A DNA stretch of 64,000 nucleotides from Orbilia blumenaviensis (taxonomy: Eukaryota > Ascomycota > Orbiliomycetes > Orbiliales > Orbiliaceae): contig JAVHNS010000008.1 in the NCBI GenBank assembly GCA_036872755.1, positions 310,001 to 374,000 of the forward strand. The letters run 5' to 3'. Made by a program: the position numbers and the translations under genes. The notes beneath the pieces are model-generated. The model was not told where the DNA came from, did not search any database, and saw only the letters and a list, made by a program, of their open reading frames with translations. This document shows, piece after piece, positions 12,431-22,929 of the stretch. Every line of letters starts with the position of its first letter. Position 1 is the first letter of the stretch.

Positions 12431-14796
12431 ATGAATAGGAATTCTAATGTTTACCGCGAGCAGCAGTACCAAAATCATATGGCAGACACAGTTTGGAAAA
12501 GGCAGGGCTGGCGACACGTCGCAACGCTTTTATTTACAGTAGTCGCTACATTCATCACGCTCAAATTATATAGTTTTGATTTATACACTCCCAGTCCGCG
12601 CCGATTACATTCTACGGAAGAAATAACCTCCGGGTCGGGGCACATTCTTCGAGCTGTTGAAGGGAAACTTGACTATGAGCTGGTACCCGAAAACCCCGTG
12701 AGGCTCGGGGGCCCGAGTGTACTTATTAACTGGGAGGTGCAGCCTAAAAATGCTACAATATCTGGAAAGGAATATTATTTTGATCGAGTTTCGCACACAT
12801 ACCCTAATATTACTGAGGAAATAGAAAAGCGTGCAACACAGGCACAGATAGACGCTATCCCAGTGGGAACACTGAGCAGGCTAGATAACGACTGGGGCCT
12901 TCGTGCGATATCTCTGCGGCAAGGCGAACCGGATGAGGGTAAATATTACTACGACAGCCGAGAGGGAAGGAGCAATAATACTTTCGTTTATGTATTTGGT
13001 GACGGATTTTACTTACAACATTCGGTATAGTCCACACGTCATCTACGATGCCCTTTGCCTTAACGTTTGTAACTTGGATCGAGCATCGCGCGCATGTATG
13101 TTTAAACTTTTTTCTAACCATATATTTATATCTCGGCCGTTATTTCCGGTATGAAACTGTAGGAATTTCGCCACAATCCCGTACATCAATTTATTGATAT
13201 TCAGCCAGGCGTCAATGATACTAGCAAAGTGCCCCCTATAGGCGATGAAGTGGGGACCACATTATTGAGCAAGGTCTTAGGGTTGAGCACTGGAACAGCT
13301 CCATATGCCAACGTTATCGCTGTTAGGGTCCACATTCCGCGTGAGGCCAAAGAAGCGAATCGGGAACTTATTACGAAGTGTTTGAAGAAAGTCTTGGAGG
13401 ACATGAGAAAAAAGGCTCGAGAGGCACTGCAACGAGGAGATGCGGTGGCCCCCCGGTTTGTCGTGAATATCTCATGGATGATGTCCTTTGATCTTCCGTC
13501 AAAATACAGTAGTAAATATGTCAAAAACAAAGATCCGACTGGTTTTGCTCCCACGGCGGACCTGGACAAATCCCTAGTTGAGATTTCCCGACGCCAAGAC
13601 GTTTTGATGGTTGTAGCGGCTAACCCAAATGCACCACGCCGCTCGGTAAGTCGAAATTTATCTAAATAGGTCTTGAGATATATATCAATATTTCTCTTGC
13701 CATCTTTGCATTGTGTTTCAATAAGCTTTTGCGGGACGATACTAAACTATTTGTCCCGGATCAGAAATCTGTTTATGAGTGGCCTCATCGTACACTCATT
13801 TTGGATATGCCGTTGCATCGTTCGAACGTAATTTTCGTGGAAGGGGCGCAGGAGAAGAGTATGCTACAGGGCTCGAGACGAGTTATAACCACATTTGATA
13901 GTCCAGGTAACCACATTTTAGAACCAAATCCTCGGCGTCCAACGCGGATGCTTGCTGCACCATCGGAAAATGTTAGAGCCGCAGCAATCGAGATGTTATT
14001 AGAAAAGGAAACCAAGAGAGTCACTGGGTTTAGGGACTATGGAGTGGCTGTTGTCCGCGGCAGTACAGCACTAGGTATATCCATGCAATCCTGGTATCGA
14101 TATCTTCATTTTGCATATCGATTTGTTCATTTTGCATATCGTCCAGTATTTGGGGCAGAAGTCCAACAAAAACACTAAACTGATGAGTCCAACTTCTATC
14201 ATCCAGCCGGGGCAACTGTCTCAGGGGTTCTAGCAACCTTTCTGGCTGACGGCCGACTATCTGCAGCAAAAGCGCGACAGAGACTATTCAGCCTTGCTTA
14301 TCCTAGATCCCCGGGCTCCGGAAATAATCGGGATAGCTTAGCTATGATTTGGAATGGTGAGTGGAGACCTAGTTCTGCTCCACCACCGGGTCCTGGTCAG
14401 CGCCCCAGGCCTCTACCCATCTATGTAATAAATTATCTCGACGCTTGTGAGGCACCAGCGCCGAAACCGACACAGGTATCAGACCACGCTCGCCGCGATA
14501 CCAACGACTCGGAAAAAATGGGGAATGAAACGGCAACAGAAACTGCCATTACTGTCGAACCTCTCTGGCAAACTCTAGGTGCTAATACTCTCGAGACTAC
14601 CACGACAACGATAACTCGATGCGAAATTGCGACTTCTTTGGTGGCTTTGAATTCGCCTCCTGTGGTAACAGCGGCATCAGGTAGCAATGTGTATGTTGGC
14701 GGTGATCATGAGGAATTATGCGTTATCTGCAAGAAATCCAATGGCGAGGTTCCTTTGAACGGGATAATCTACATTCCTTCAGACTGTCCTTGCTGA
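12431..14796 (+). CDS. Membrane-anchored subtilase-like pseudoprotease, triad lost
   Basis: Four exons, 12431-13024, 13163-13645, 13726-14074 and 14207-14796, join in phase to 671 residues. Residues of about 30-48 (ATLLFTVVATFITLKLYSF) form one hydrophobic helix after a basic N-terminus, which suggests a type II membrane protein. The rest aligns with the subtilase encoded at 17571-20137, including three shared intron positions and phases. The catalytic sites are changed. The Asp motif reads VYVFGDGF (Asp to Gly), the His motif reads VGTTLLSKVLG (His to Val), and the Ser motif, recreated across intron 3, reads STALAGATVSG (Ser to Ala). The oxyanion Asn survives in VVAAN. The frame is open throughout and the splice sites look normal, so it is not an obvious pseudogene. 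The C-terminus is CxxC...NGIIYIPSDCPC, the same tail as the neighbour. Inferred role: non-catalytic partner or decoy of a secreted protease. Confidence 0.75.
14105..14141 (+). repeat. Two-copy 16-nt tandem repeat inside an intron
   Basis: The 16-mer TTCATTTTGCATATCG occurs at 14105-14120 and again at 14126-14141 (period 21) within intron 3 of the pseudoprotease gene. It lengthens the intron to 132 nt. No function is implied. Confidence 0.8.
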
Positions 14797-17570
14797 CAGG
14801 GGATTTGGATTTAGTATCTCTATTCTAGTAGCATATTACCAGATACTAGGTTTAAGTTGTGGTATTAGAATTTTGAAAGCGTAGAGGAGACATGAAAAAG
14901 CAACATCGGCATGGCTAGATAGGTAAAAATTTAAAAGTGTAAGTGGCTATAAAGGATATAGAGCTTGTCTTAATATTATAAGAGACCAGGTTCGTCTCAT
15001 TCTAAGACTGTCCTACAAGCATTTAATCGTAATTATAGTTAATATTACTTATATGGCTGGAACATTGTGGGGATAGATACCTATACGTGAATATAACTGT
15101 TAAATTAACGGACCCTAGGCTGAGATAGACGCATTCAGTTGTTAATTATAAAACCACCATAGACAGCTGCCAATATGGAGTTCGTATCTGCAATACCAAT
15201 TCACATTGATGTTAGCGGTGAAATATTCCGTTAGTATTCATTCGCTTTTATATTTTAATTGATATACCGCGACCCTGACTATGTTGCTATAGTATACCAT
15301 ATCAAAGCATAGAACCCAATGATCTAGAATATGGCGTACTATTTGTTCCAAAAAATATATAGACCTAGTTATGCCTATGCGAGCAGGAAAGATGCAGCCA
15401 TATAATTAAGCGAGGCAAACAAGAACATTGACGGGTGAAATTAACCTTCTTAAGACCCCAAATCTCGAGCCAAGCCAGCCGAATTCACCAATTGGCATGT
15501 GACACAGTCCGGCTTATGCATCTATAGACCTATCCAGTCTGTCTACCCAGTCCGTTTACTGGCCTGTATGTTGGCCTGGATATTCATTTTATCTAGTATC
15601 TCGGGTACCCGGGTATTTGCTGGCTGGTGAATATCGAAGCTCTTTACACACTATGTATTTGACCAATCAATAAACTAAGTTACGTACCAGCTAATATATT
15701 CAGTTTAATGCTTTTAAAAGAAGCAGATTTCACCTATCTGTGTCCTTAACTTTCTTGCTTAATTAGATGGCTTTACTTTTTGTGCTTTTGGAACGTTTAG
15801 TGCGTCGTATAAAATGTTAGTTTAGATTATACTACGCATGTACCTAGGTCTCATTTAAGATACGACTCCTACATCTTCAGCTTGAGTAAATTTGATGAAG
15901 TCGAAGTACATGACTCTACTAGTTGAATGATTTTCTACGAATGCTCTGTCGGGTTTTAGTTTTTATCAAAGTATATGTTATACGAGTAGCTTGTATGCGC
16001 CGCTATTATTTAGTAATCGAATAATTTTAAGTCTTGAAGGTTAGATTTTGGAGCCTTCTAATCGGTTTATGTCTCAGAAGAGTCACCAACTGTCAGATAT
16101 CATGCGCCAACTGTTGTAAACCAACTAGTCTTTGGTATACTTGGCCAGTTTAGGTGGTTTGAGGGTCACACACATACCTACACCTGATTGCTAACTTGAT
16201 TATGGCTTGTCAAAAGTGCGAATATATATGTTACTTCACTGTACGACTTTGCCGCTGATCACGCCTCGGGTTGAAACAGGTATAGTGTTGAGCACGGTGT
16301 AGTCTTTTTCCACAGTAAACCCTGTGATATATCTAATGTAAACTTTGCCAGATAGCTCTTTAGCTCGGCAGTATCGTTTGAACATGTTTGATCACACTCC
16401 CTTAATTCTCCAATCTAGAAACTATGAGCAAATCTGGTGACCCGTTCGTCGCCCCAAAATTCCATGTATCGATTCGCGGATTCGCACAATATAGCATGTT
16501 GTTGTACTTTTTCTTTGATACTACGAGGGATTAGGGCCCTATAAACAATAATTGGCTAGTTAGATAGTGTAGAAAGATAGTATATTTGGCCCTGAATTTA
16601 CCGGATGTTAATTCGAGCATTTGTGGGGTAAATCATATCCAACAGATAGTGCTTTAATTAATACCCTATCAGTGCATTACATTGGTGATGCAACAGAGTA
16701 GCCGAACTTCAGAGCTGGATTGTAGGTATTCGACGCCGATAGACTATATATAGCTATCCAAATTATATATATATATGCGCGGTTATTCTCTGCAGCTCTT
16801 CTTGTGTGCGCGATAGGGATATATATATATATATATATGTAAGAGTGGATCTATGCATACTTTACGAGATCAGATACTTCAACAAGATTAAAAGGCTACT
16901 TGTGACCCTTGAATCTGTTCGCAGGTTGCATTGTAGAGGATTTATTATTTTCACATGCTCATCTCGTCTGTGGCGTATATCTATAGGAATGTATTGCAAT
17001 ATTGGTTTTACCTATCATCTCGTGCCTGCTGTAATCACTGCTACAATTGTTATAACCCTATGCGGTATAACCATATCCACTATCATCCTGCGCCATGCCA
17101 ACGCCATATTTAAATATTTAGGAATGCGATACAGAGCGTGAGCTTAGGGGCATTTTTGTGTTGATACTGTCATCTCCTTTAAGCAAGCAGTAAAATAGCC
17201 TTCGGATATATATTGGTTCACGAGATCCTCTGCGGTTATGTATTGTAATTCTGTGCCTCAATAATCAATTACGTGTCACCCCCGTCTGACTCGAGGTGTT
17301 ATATAAGTGCGATTTTCCAGCTTGAAGCAAATGCTGGGATGGAAAGAGCAAAGTATAAAGTGCGCTCTTTCTACTATAGCTTTGCCTTATTAGTATCGAT
17401 GTATCGCACGCATTTACTATATACTATAAAAATCTACTACTTTCAGACACATTTCTTACAGCAAATACTACCTGTATGCGGATTGAGATTGGTCCCCAAG
17501 CTTCGACATCACTCCACTCTGGTATGTCCGGTCTATTACGGAAAGCCTTTTAGTTAAGCATAAAGCCGAT
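14797..17570. other. AT-rich spacer between the two subtilase-like genes
   Basis: About 2.8 kb of AT-rich sequence with alternating AT tracts. An open frame at 16806-17141 has a hydrophobic segment but no family resemblance. No transposase or reverse-transcriptase motif was recognised. It may hold decayed repeats. Confidence 0.5.
16764..16839. repeat. AT dinucleotide microsatellites
   Basis: Two (AT)n tracts at 16764-16776 and 16819-16839, separated by a short GC-containing spacer, in the gap between the two subtilase-like genes. Confidence 0.85.
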
Positions 17571-20137
17571 ATGATACCGAGTGTACTTCTTTTGATATTA
17601 TGGCTCCGACTCGCAAACGCATTTGTAGAGGACAAAGTGCCCCGCGAAGATTTTACCTTTAGGCATACTTCGTGGGAACTGACGCCACGAGATCAGGGAT
17701 CTACAATAGTCAATACCACGACTGCCGAAGATATTCAAGCGCTCATAGGGCAGACAGATCTTAACATCCCTATACCTAAAGTACACAACTATTTGGAGGG
17801 CAACAGGAATGAAACTCTAGTATGGATGTGCGTAATAAGTGATGAAGGAAGCCTTAACCCTCTTTTAAAGGACGTCCAAAGCTTCACAAAAGCTCTCATG
17901 GAAGTTAAAGCGGCTACTGAGGAAAAATGGGTTCCGGATTATAAGGGGGGTTTTCTTTGGTTTGAATTAAAGACGCCTCGATGGAGAATCATTCAGATCA
18001 TAAGTCGATGGGGTTACTCAACAAAAGTTAATCTTAGGGGACAGCCTCCAAGACGTAGCCCGGCTGAGCTTGTATGTTCCTCTACGAAATATTATGCAAT
18101 CTAATAGAGCGAGATCTTCATCTTTTAGGTTAATGGTATGCTAATGGTAGCGTGTTTATGTAGATATTGGCGTGTGGTGACCGGGATGCAGAGGATCCAG
18201 GAGTCGAATTTATCTCGCCTAGTGCCTTTGAAAGCACGAACACAGATGATTTTGAGGAGCTAACAAACAGTACTAGTATTGGAAGTGATGGTGAGCCGGC
18301 CAAAAGGGAGCTTGGCCCGCAGAAGAAATCCCTACGAAAGAGGGAAAGACTGGGGAGGACGGCCCCTCGGAGTACGAGAATGCTGTCGCAAGGCCGCCGC
18401 CGCCCAATCCCTTCGGCTTTCTATTACGACAATAGCGAAGGCTCAGGAGTAAATATTTATGTCATGGATACTGGTTGTGATATCACTCATGAAGTAAGGA
18501 TATTTTTTAAATAAACTACTCCGTTATATCATTATGCTCACACGTACACGTCGCTAAAAATAACCTCTCGGCCCGTTGAAGGACTTCAGGCATATCGATG
18601 AGTCCGAGTGGCGGGTAATATGGGGGAATCCAGTCAGAGACAATAGTAACTCTGACTTGGATGATTACATGCGACTCCCCCATGGGACTATGGTAAGCAG
18701 CAAGATATTCGGGACGATTTCTGGGACAGCTAGATTAGCGCGGCCCATAATCATACCGATGGGTCGTGAGGATAACCGTCAGAAGCCAAGCTTGCCATTC
18801 TTTGTGCATGGCCTTTCAGAAGCTTTTGAGGATATCAAAAGAGGTGGTAGTGATTACAAGGCAATAATGAATATTGCGCTTGGATTTCATTTTCCACAGT
18901 TTTCTGCTGTACAGATTGGACTGGGGTCAAGGGCTTATAACATATTTATGAAAATGAAAGAAATGGACAACGTTATTGTAGTTATTTCCGCGGGAAATCG
19001 CGCAGAGGTAAGTTGGTTCTCGTTTTACATATATGGGAATAGCCCCACTCCCGCAGCAGATATCTAGAGGCAGATTTCTTCAGCCTACATCATGCTGCTC
19101 AGGGAGCCTGACCTAACATATATGATATACTGGACTAGGAAGAACAATCTAGGAGCTTCTATCCGGGAAACATTGCCCAGTTTGTCAGGATGGAGAATAT
19201 TTTCGTAGTCGGGGGTGTAGACAGGCAGGGTAAAAAGATTTACCAGAGAGACTTTTACGTCACTCGATTCGCTCCTGCCTCAAATGTCTGGGCTGCTCTT
19301 CCAGATGGTTTTAGAGGATCGGCCAGGTCAGACCGAGTCGCGGGAGGCATAGTCACAAATGGAAATTCGCTGGGTTTGTAACATTTCTCTCACTCTTTCG
19401 AGTCCTATTTCGGTGCCATATATAATCAGGCTATAAAAAACCTCAGTTTTTTGAAAGTTTTTCCCGTGCATTTTTCTACAAGTATTAGATTTTTTGCATG
19501 GAACGAATGCTTACAAATCCTCCTCGTATTAGCTGCTCCAGCTGTTAGCGGAATGCTTGCTACATTTATTTCCAAGGGCGACACTCCTCGACAAGCCATT
19601 GCTAGAATGGATAGTCTGTTACATCAGCGTCTTCCAGAGGGTGTTGACCCTAAAGAAGAGAATCCCGACTATGGATTTGTTGTTTACAATGGGGAGGACC
19701 CGGATGACGACCCTGTCCCGGATGACGGACCTGGAGGCGCTGGCGGGGAGGAAGAAGGACAAGGCGAAGAAATTCCGATTGGAGATCTTAGTCTTTCAGA
19801 TGGGGGTGGAGTAGTGGTTGTTGATGATCCAGCTTGTCATAATAACCAGCGCCGAGCCACTGTAGTCAAACCCGCTCCGACCGGAAATGAATCGAGGGAA
19901 CTATTTGTTCACACGACCGGGGTTCACCAGACCAAGCAACTAAGGACGATTACAAGGCCGTGCCATAGCACTATGCAGGCAGCGCCCACTAAACCAGTGG
20001 CGCTAAACCCAGCCTCGGGTAGCTTCAATTACGCATTTAATTATGATCAGACCTTATGTGATCTTTGCAAGAACGCTAACGGCGCTAAGGCAATCAATGG
20101 TGTCATTTATATTCCAGATGACTGTCCCTGTAAATAA
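17571..20137 (+). CDS. Secreted subtilase-family (S8) serine protease with Cys-rich tail
   Basis: Five exons, 17571-18071, 18164-18493, 18582-19007, 19139-19373 and 19533-20137, join in phase to 698 residues. The N-terminus MIPSVLLLILWLRLANA is a signal peptide. Residues of about 25-165 form an N-terminal domain, possibly a propeptide, followed by an acidic then Arg-rich linker that could be a processing site. The subtilase core keeps its catalytic residues: Asp in IYVMDTGCDITHE, His in PHGTMVSSKIFG, oxyanion Asn in VVISAGN, and Ser in GNSLAAPAVSG. The Ser motif is assembled across intron 4, with Asn in place of the usual Thr before the Ser. After the core comes a Gly/Asp/Glu-rich linker of about 100 residues. 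The protein ends in a CxxC...NGVIYIPDDCPCK tail shared with the upstream paralogue. It is probably an extracellular or cell-wall protease; substrate unknown. Confidence 0.85.
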
Positions 20138-20891
20138 TATTAGAGAATAGCATTTTCGTTCCATTGGCCTAGGCGTGCATGGCGTAAGTTCCGAAAACTT
20201 CTTAAAAGGCCTGTAGCTGGTGTGGATAATATACATAAATGAGGTGTCTATTCTCTGATATATTATCAGGCAAACTTAGTCTATTATGAGATCAAGCTAG
20301 AATAATTATTATGTACAAACCTGATCTTGGATTGAGAACTATGTAGCTGCTAGGTATTTTCCAATCCGTTTTGGGCATCCTTATTTCCTTATCTATCGCG
20401 TATGCATAGCCCTGCAACACCTACGCAGAGGGCCCGCACACTATAATACTAATCGTCGCACCTTATATCAGGTAGAAAGTATATGGCCATGGTTCATGCC
20501 TCGGAAATGTGCATGGCCTCACCAACATCACTAGAAGAAAGGGTTCAGGACCAAGAGGTCAACTCTATTCGCAATTTATATTCTTGAGTCGTATACTAAA
20601 TATCGCTATTAATTAGTTAACATTGACGTCTTATGTAGGCGGACTGCAGACTGTAGGGGCTTTAAACAGGTTTCAGAGCCTTATAAACGTGGTTGTTGTT
20701 GTAATATTAATTCAACTGTTAACCACCTGAGTACTTTATAATTTTAAAATAGCAATCTCGTCATTAAAATTCAATAGGATACGCAAATCTGAGGTTATAA
20801 TTGAACATGGCTTATGATTGAGACCACAATTGCATAAAAGCAATAGAAACCGAGAACCTAAATTAAAGAACCCCCAAGCTTGAGGGACGAC
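20138..20891. other. AT-rich intergenic region
   Basis: Sequence between the protease gene and the convergent F-box/ankyrin gene. It is AT-rich and no gene was recognised. Confidence 0.55.
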
Positions 20892-21599
20892 TTAGACAGC
20901 ACCCCAGGCTTTCACCTTTCCACATCCCGACGAGCTTCTATCATTATCTTGCAAGTTCGGATTCGCTCCCGCCTCAAGGAGTACTTGTGCAACTTTCGGA
21001 TGACCGAAACGTATTGCAAGATGTAAAGCAGTCCACCCATGGAAGCCCTGGTAATTTACAATGGCTTCTGCGGATACTAAGATTTTGACAATACCTTCGT
21101 GCCCAAAGCGGCTAGCCTCCATCAATGGTGTCCACCCATATTTGGTTACCGCTTCAAGATTGGCCTCGGCATCTACCAACTTGCGAGTTGCGAAAGCGCA
21201 GTTATCGTTCGCTGCCATGTGTAATGCGGTTTCTCTTAGCCCGTTTTTCATATCTGCGAGTGTCCGTTTTTCGGCTAGTAATAATGCAAGGACTCTGTGA
21301 AGACAGCTCTTGATGGCACTTTGTAAGTACCCAAGAAGCTTCTCCGTGCTGGATTCAGTAGCTATACGTTGGACAAGACGCTGGGAGAAATAGCTGTTGT
21401 AAGATCGGCATGTTGACCGGAGGGCTATAATATCGTTTTTGGATAACTCCTAAGATTCCAGAACCCCCATTGTTAATATATAATAATTCATGAATCCACC
21501 TACAAAAAACAGTGTAGTTAATGAGTAGGGGCGCAAGTATACCGTCAGGATCAGATCCACTATTTCGACTGGAAGTTCGCCGAAACGATCGCAACTCAT
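20892..21599 (-). CDS. F-box protein with ankyrin repeats
   Basis: Two exons on the minus strand, 21599-21543 and 21449-20892, flank a 93-nt intron (donor GTATAC, acceptor CTTAG). They give 204 residues. Splicing joins MSCDRFGELPVEIVDLILT to ELSKNDIIALRSTCRSYN, a textbook F-box interrupted by the intron, which supports the model strongly. A helical spacer with a leucine-rich stretch (HRVLALLLAE) follows. About three ankyrin repeats come next (ETALHMAAND, GWTPLMEASRFGHEGIVKIL, GWTALHLAIRFGHPKVAQVLL, then GANPNLQD). F-box/ankyrin proteins usually recruit targets to SCF ubiquitin ligases through Skp1. This one is short for the group, and the last ankyrin repeat breaks off into a non-conserved tail (SSSGCGKVKAWGAV), which suggests 3' truncation. 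It may still be functional. Confidence 0.75.
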
Positions 21600-22929
21600 T
21601 AATCTTGTACAATGGGGTGACATTAGTAGATTTAAGATAAAATAGTATATATGTACAAGAAATCTAAAAGTAATATTTAAAACGAAAGTATAGTTAAGTG
21701 GAATAAAATTGAATTATGGATATGGAGACCTCGACCCAAGAATATCGTCGACTCGCTTTCTTAAATAGGGGCGTTGATTACTTATCTTGTACACGTGGGC
21801 CATTCGCACTCGGGGTGCTGCTAACCACGCATGATAAGATTGTTGTATTGCATGACTACGTGACGAAACGGACTTTTTTGAGTTATCACATTATGTCCCG
21901 TACTTATGCATATACCACAGCTACAGGCACACTGTCAACACATTTCGGAGTGTTATACTTTTTTAGGAAGACGTCTTTTGACATTTTTTAGGGCGTACAA
22001 CAACTTTTAGGGCGCTCGATCGGGTCTTGGTCCAGCATTTAGCGAAAATGCTTGGTCTTTGAATGTTATTGAATGCTACCCATATATGGCAGTTCATAGT
22101 TTACTGCTGACTAACACCGAACATTGAAACGGCTCTTGATGTCTTCTTTGGCGTCAATAACACTTGACTATCGAACAATACTGTCAATTTAAATGCAATA
22201 GATTCACAGAAAGGCACAGACGGAACATTTTTCTTGTTTTACTGACAACTGCGGTAAATTTTGCGTTAAATATTAACGTTCATCCATAAATGTGATCCAT
22301 AATCTCATACTATCTCCAACTATTAAACAGGTGGGCATCAATGCCTCGTATTCAAGTAATTATTACCAAACATAAAAAGTAAATACAGCGCTAGAGTTGG
22401 ATATTGACTTCATTGGGTAATTAGGTGCTCGAGTTAAGGCTTGATCTCGTAGTGGTAACTGAGTCGAGACATGTTTTACGGCAGATCGCGCAGCTTTCAC
22501 GGTGACTTTCGGGGCTTACTCCTTTCGAATTTTCTTCATGCTTTTATTCGGGCATACTTTAGTATTTATAACTGGCCCTTGTATCCAGCCGGTATGAGCC
22601 TTTTAAGGGGTGTCTTTCATCAGCGCTCGAAATAACCTACCACCCTTCAGTATCTTCATTATATGTTCATTCACAGTATTTTTGTAATTCTTTTTAAATT
22701 TTCTTCTTGAGGGGAGAGATTTTATCTCATTTACACTATTGTACATGTATCTACATATTGCGGCACTAGCAGCCTCCAGCCTTTATTTCACCGAATATGG
22801 ACTGCCGTTCCACGGAAAGGTAAATGTTGACTCTAACAGGTCTCTATGATCATGTACTAACATAACAGTTTCAACATAGGGCAAACTACCGAACATATAC
22901 GCGCAACCCATCATTATGATACCACGTCG
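21600..22929. other. AT-rich intergenic region
   Basis: Spacer between two minus-strand genes. A 91-codon plus-strand frame at 21716-21991 has no recognisable features. No structured element was identified. Confidence 0.5.

Noticed and set aside
16806..17141. 111-codon frame with hydrophobic stretch
   Set aside because: Starts in an AT microsatellite, shows no homologous pattern and no splice context.
21716..21991. 91-codon frame divergent from the F-box/ankyrin gene
   Set aside because: No signal, domain or codon evidence; AT-rich surroundings produce such frames.
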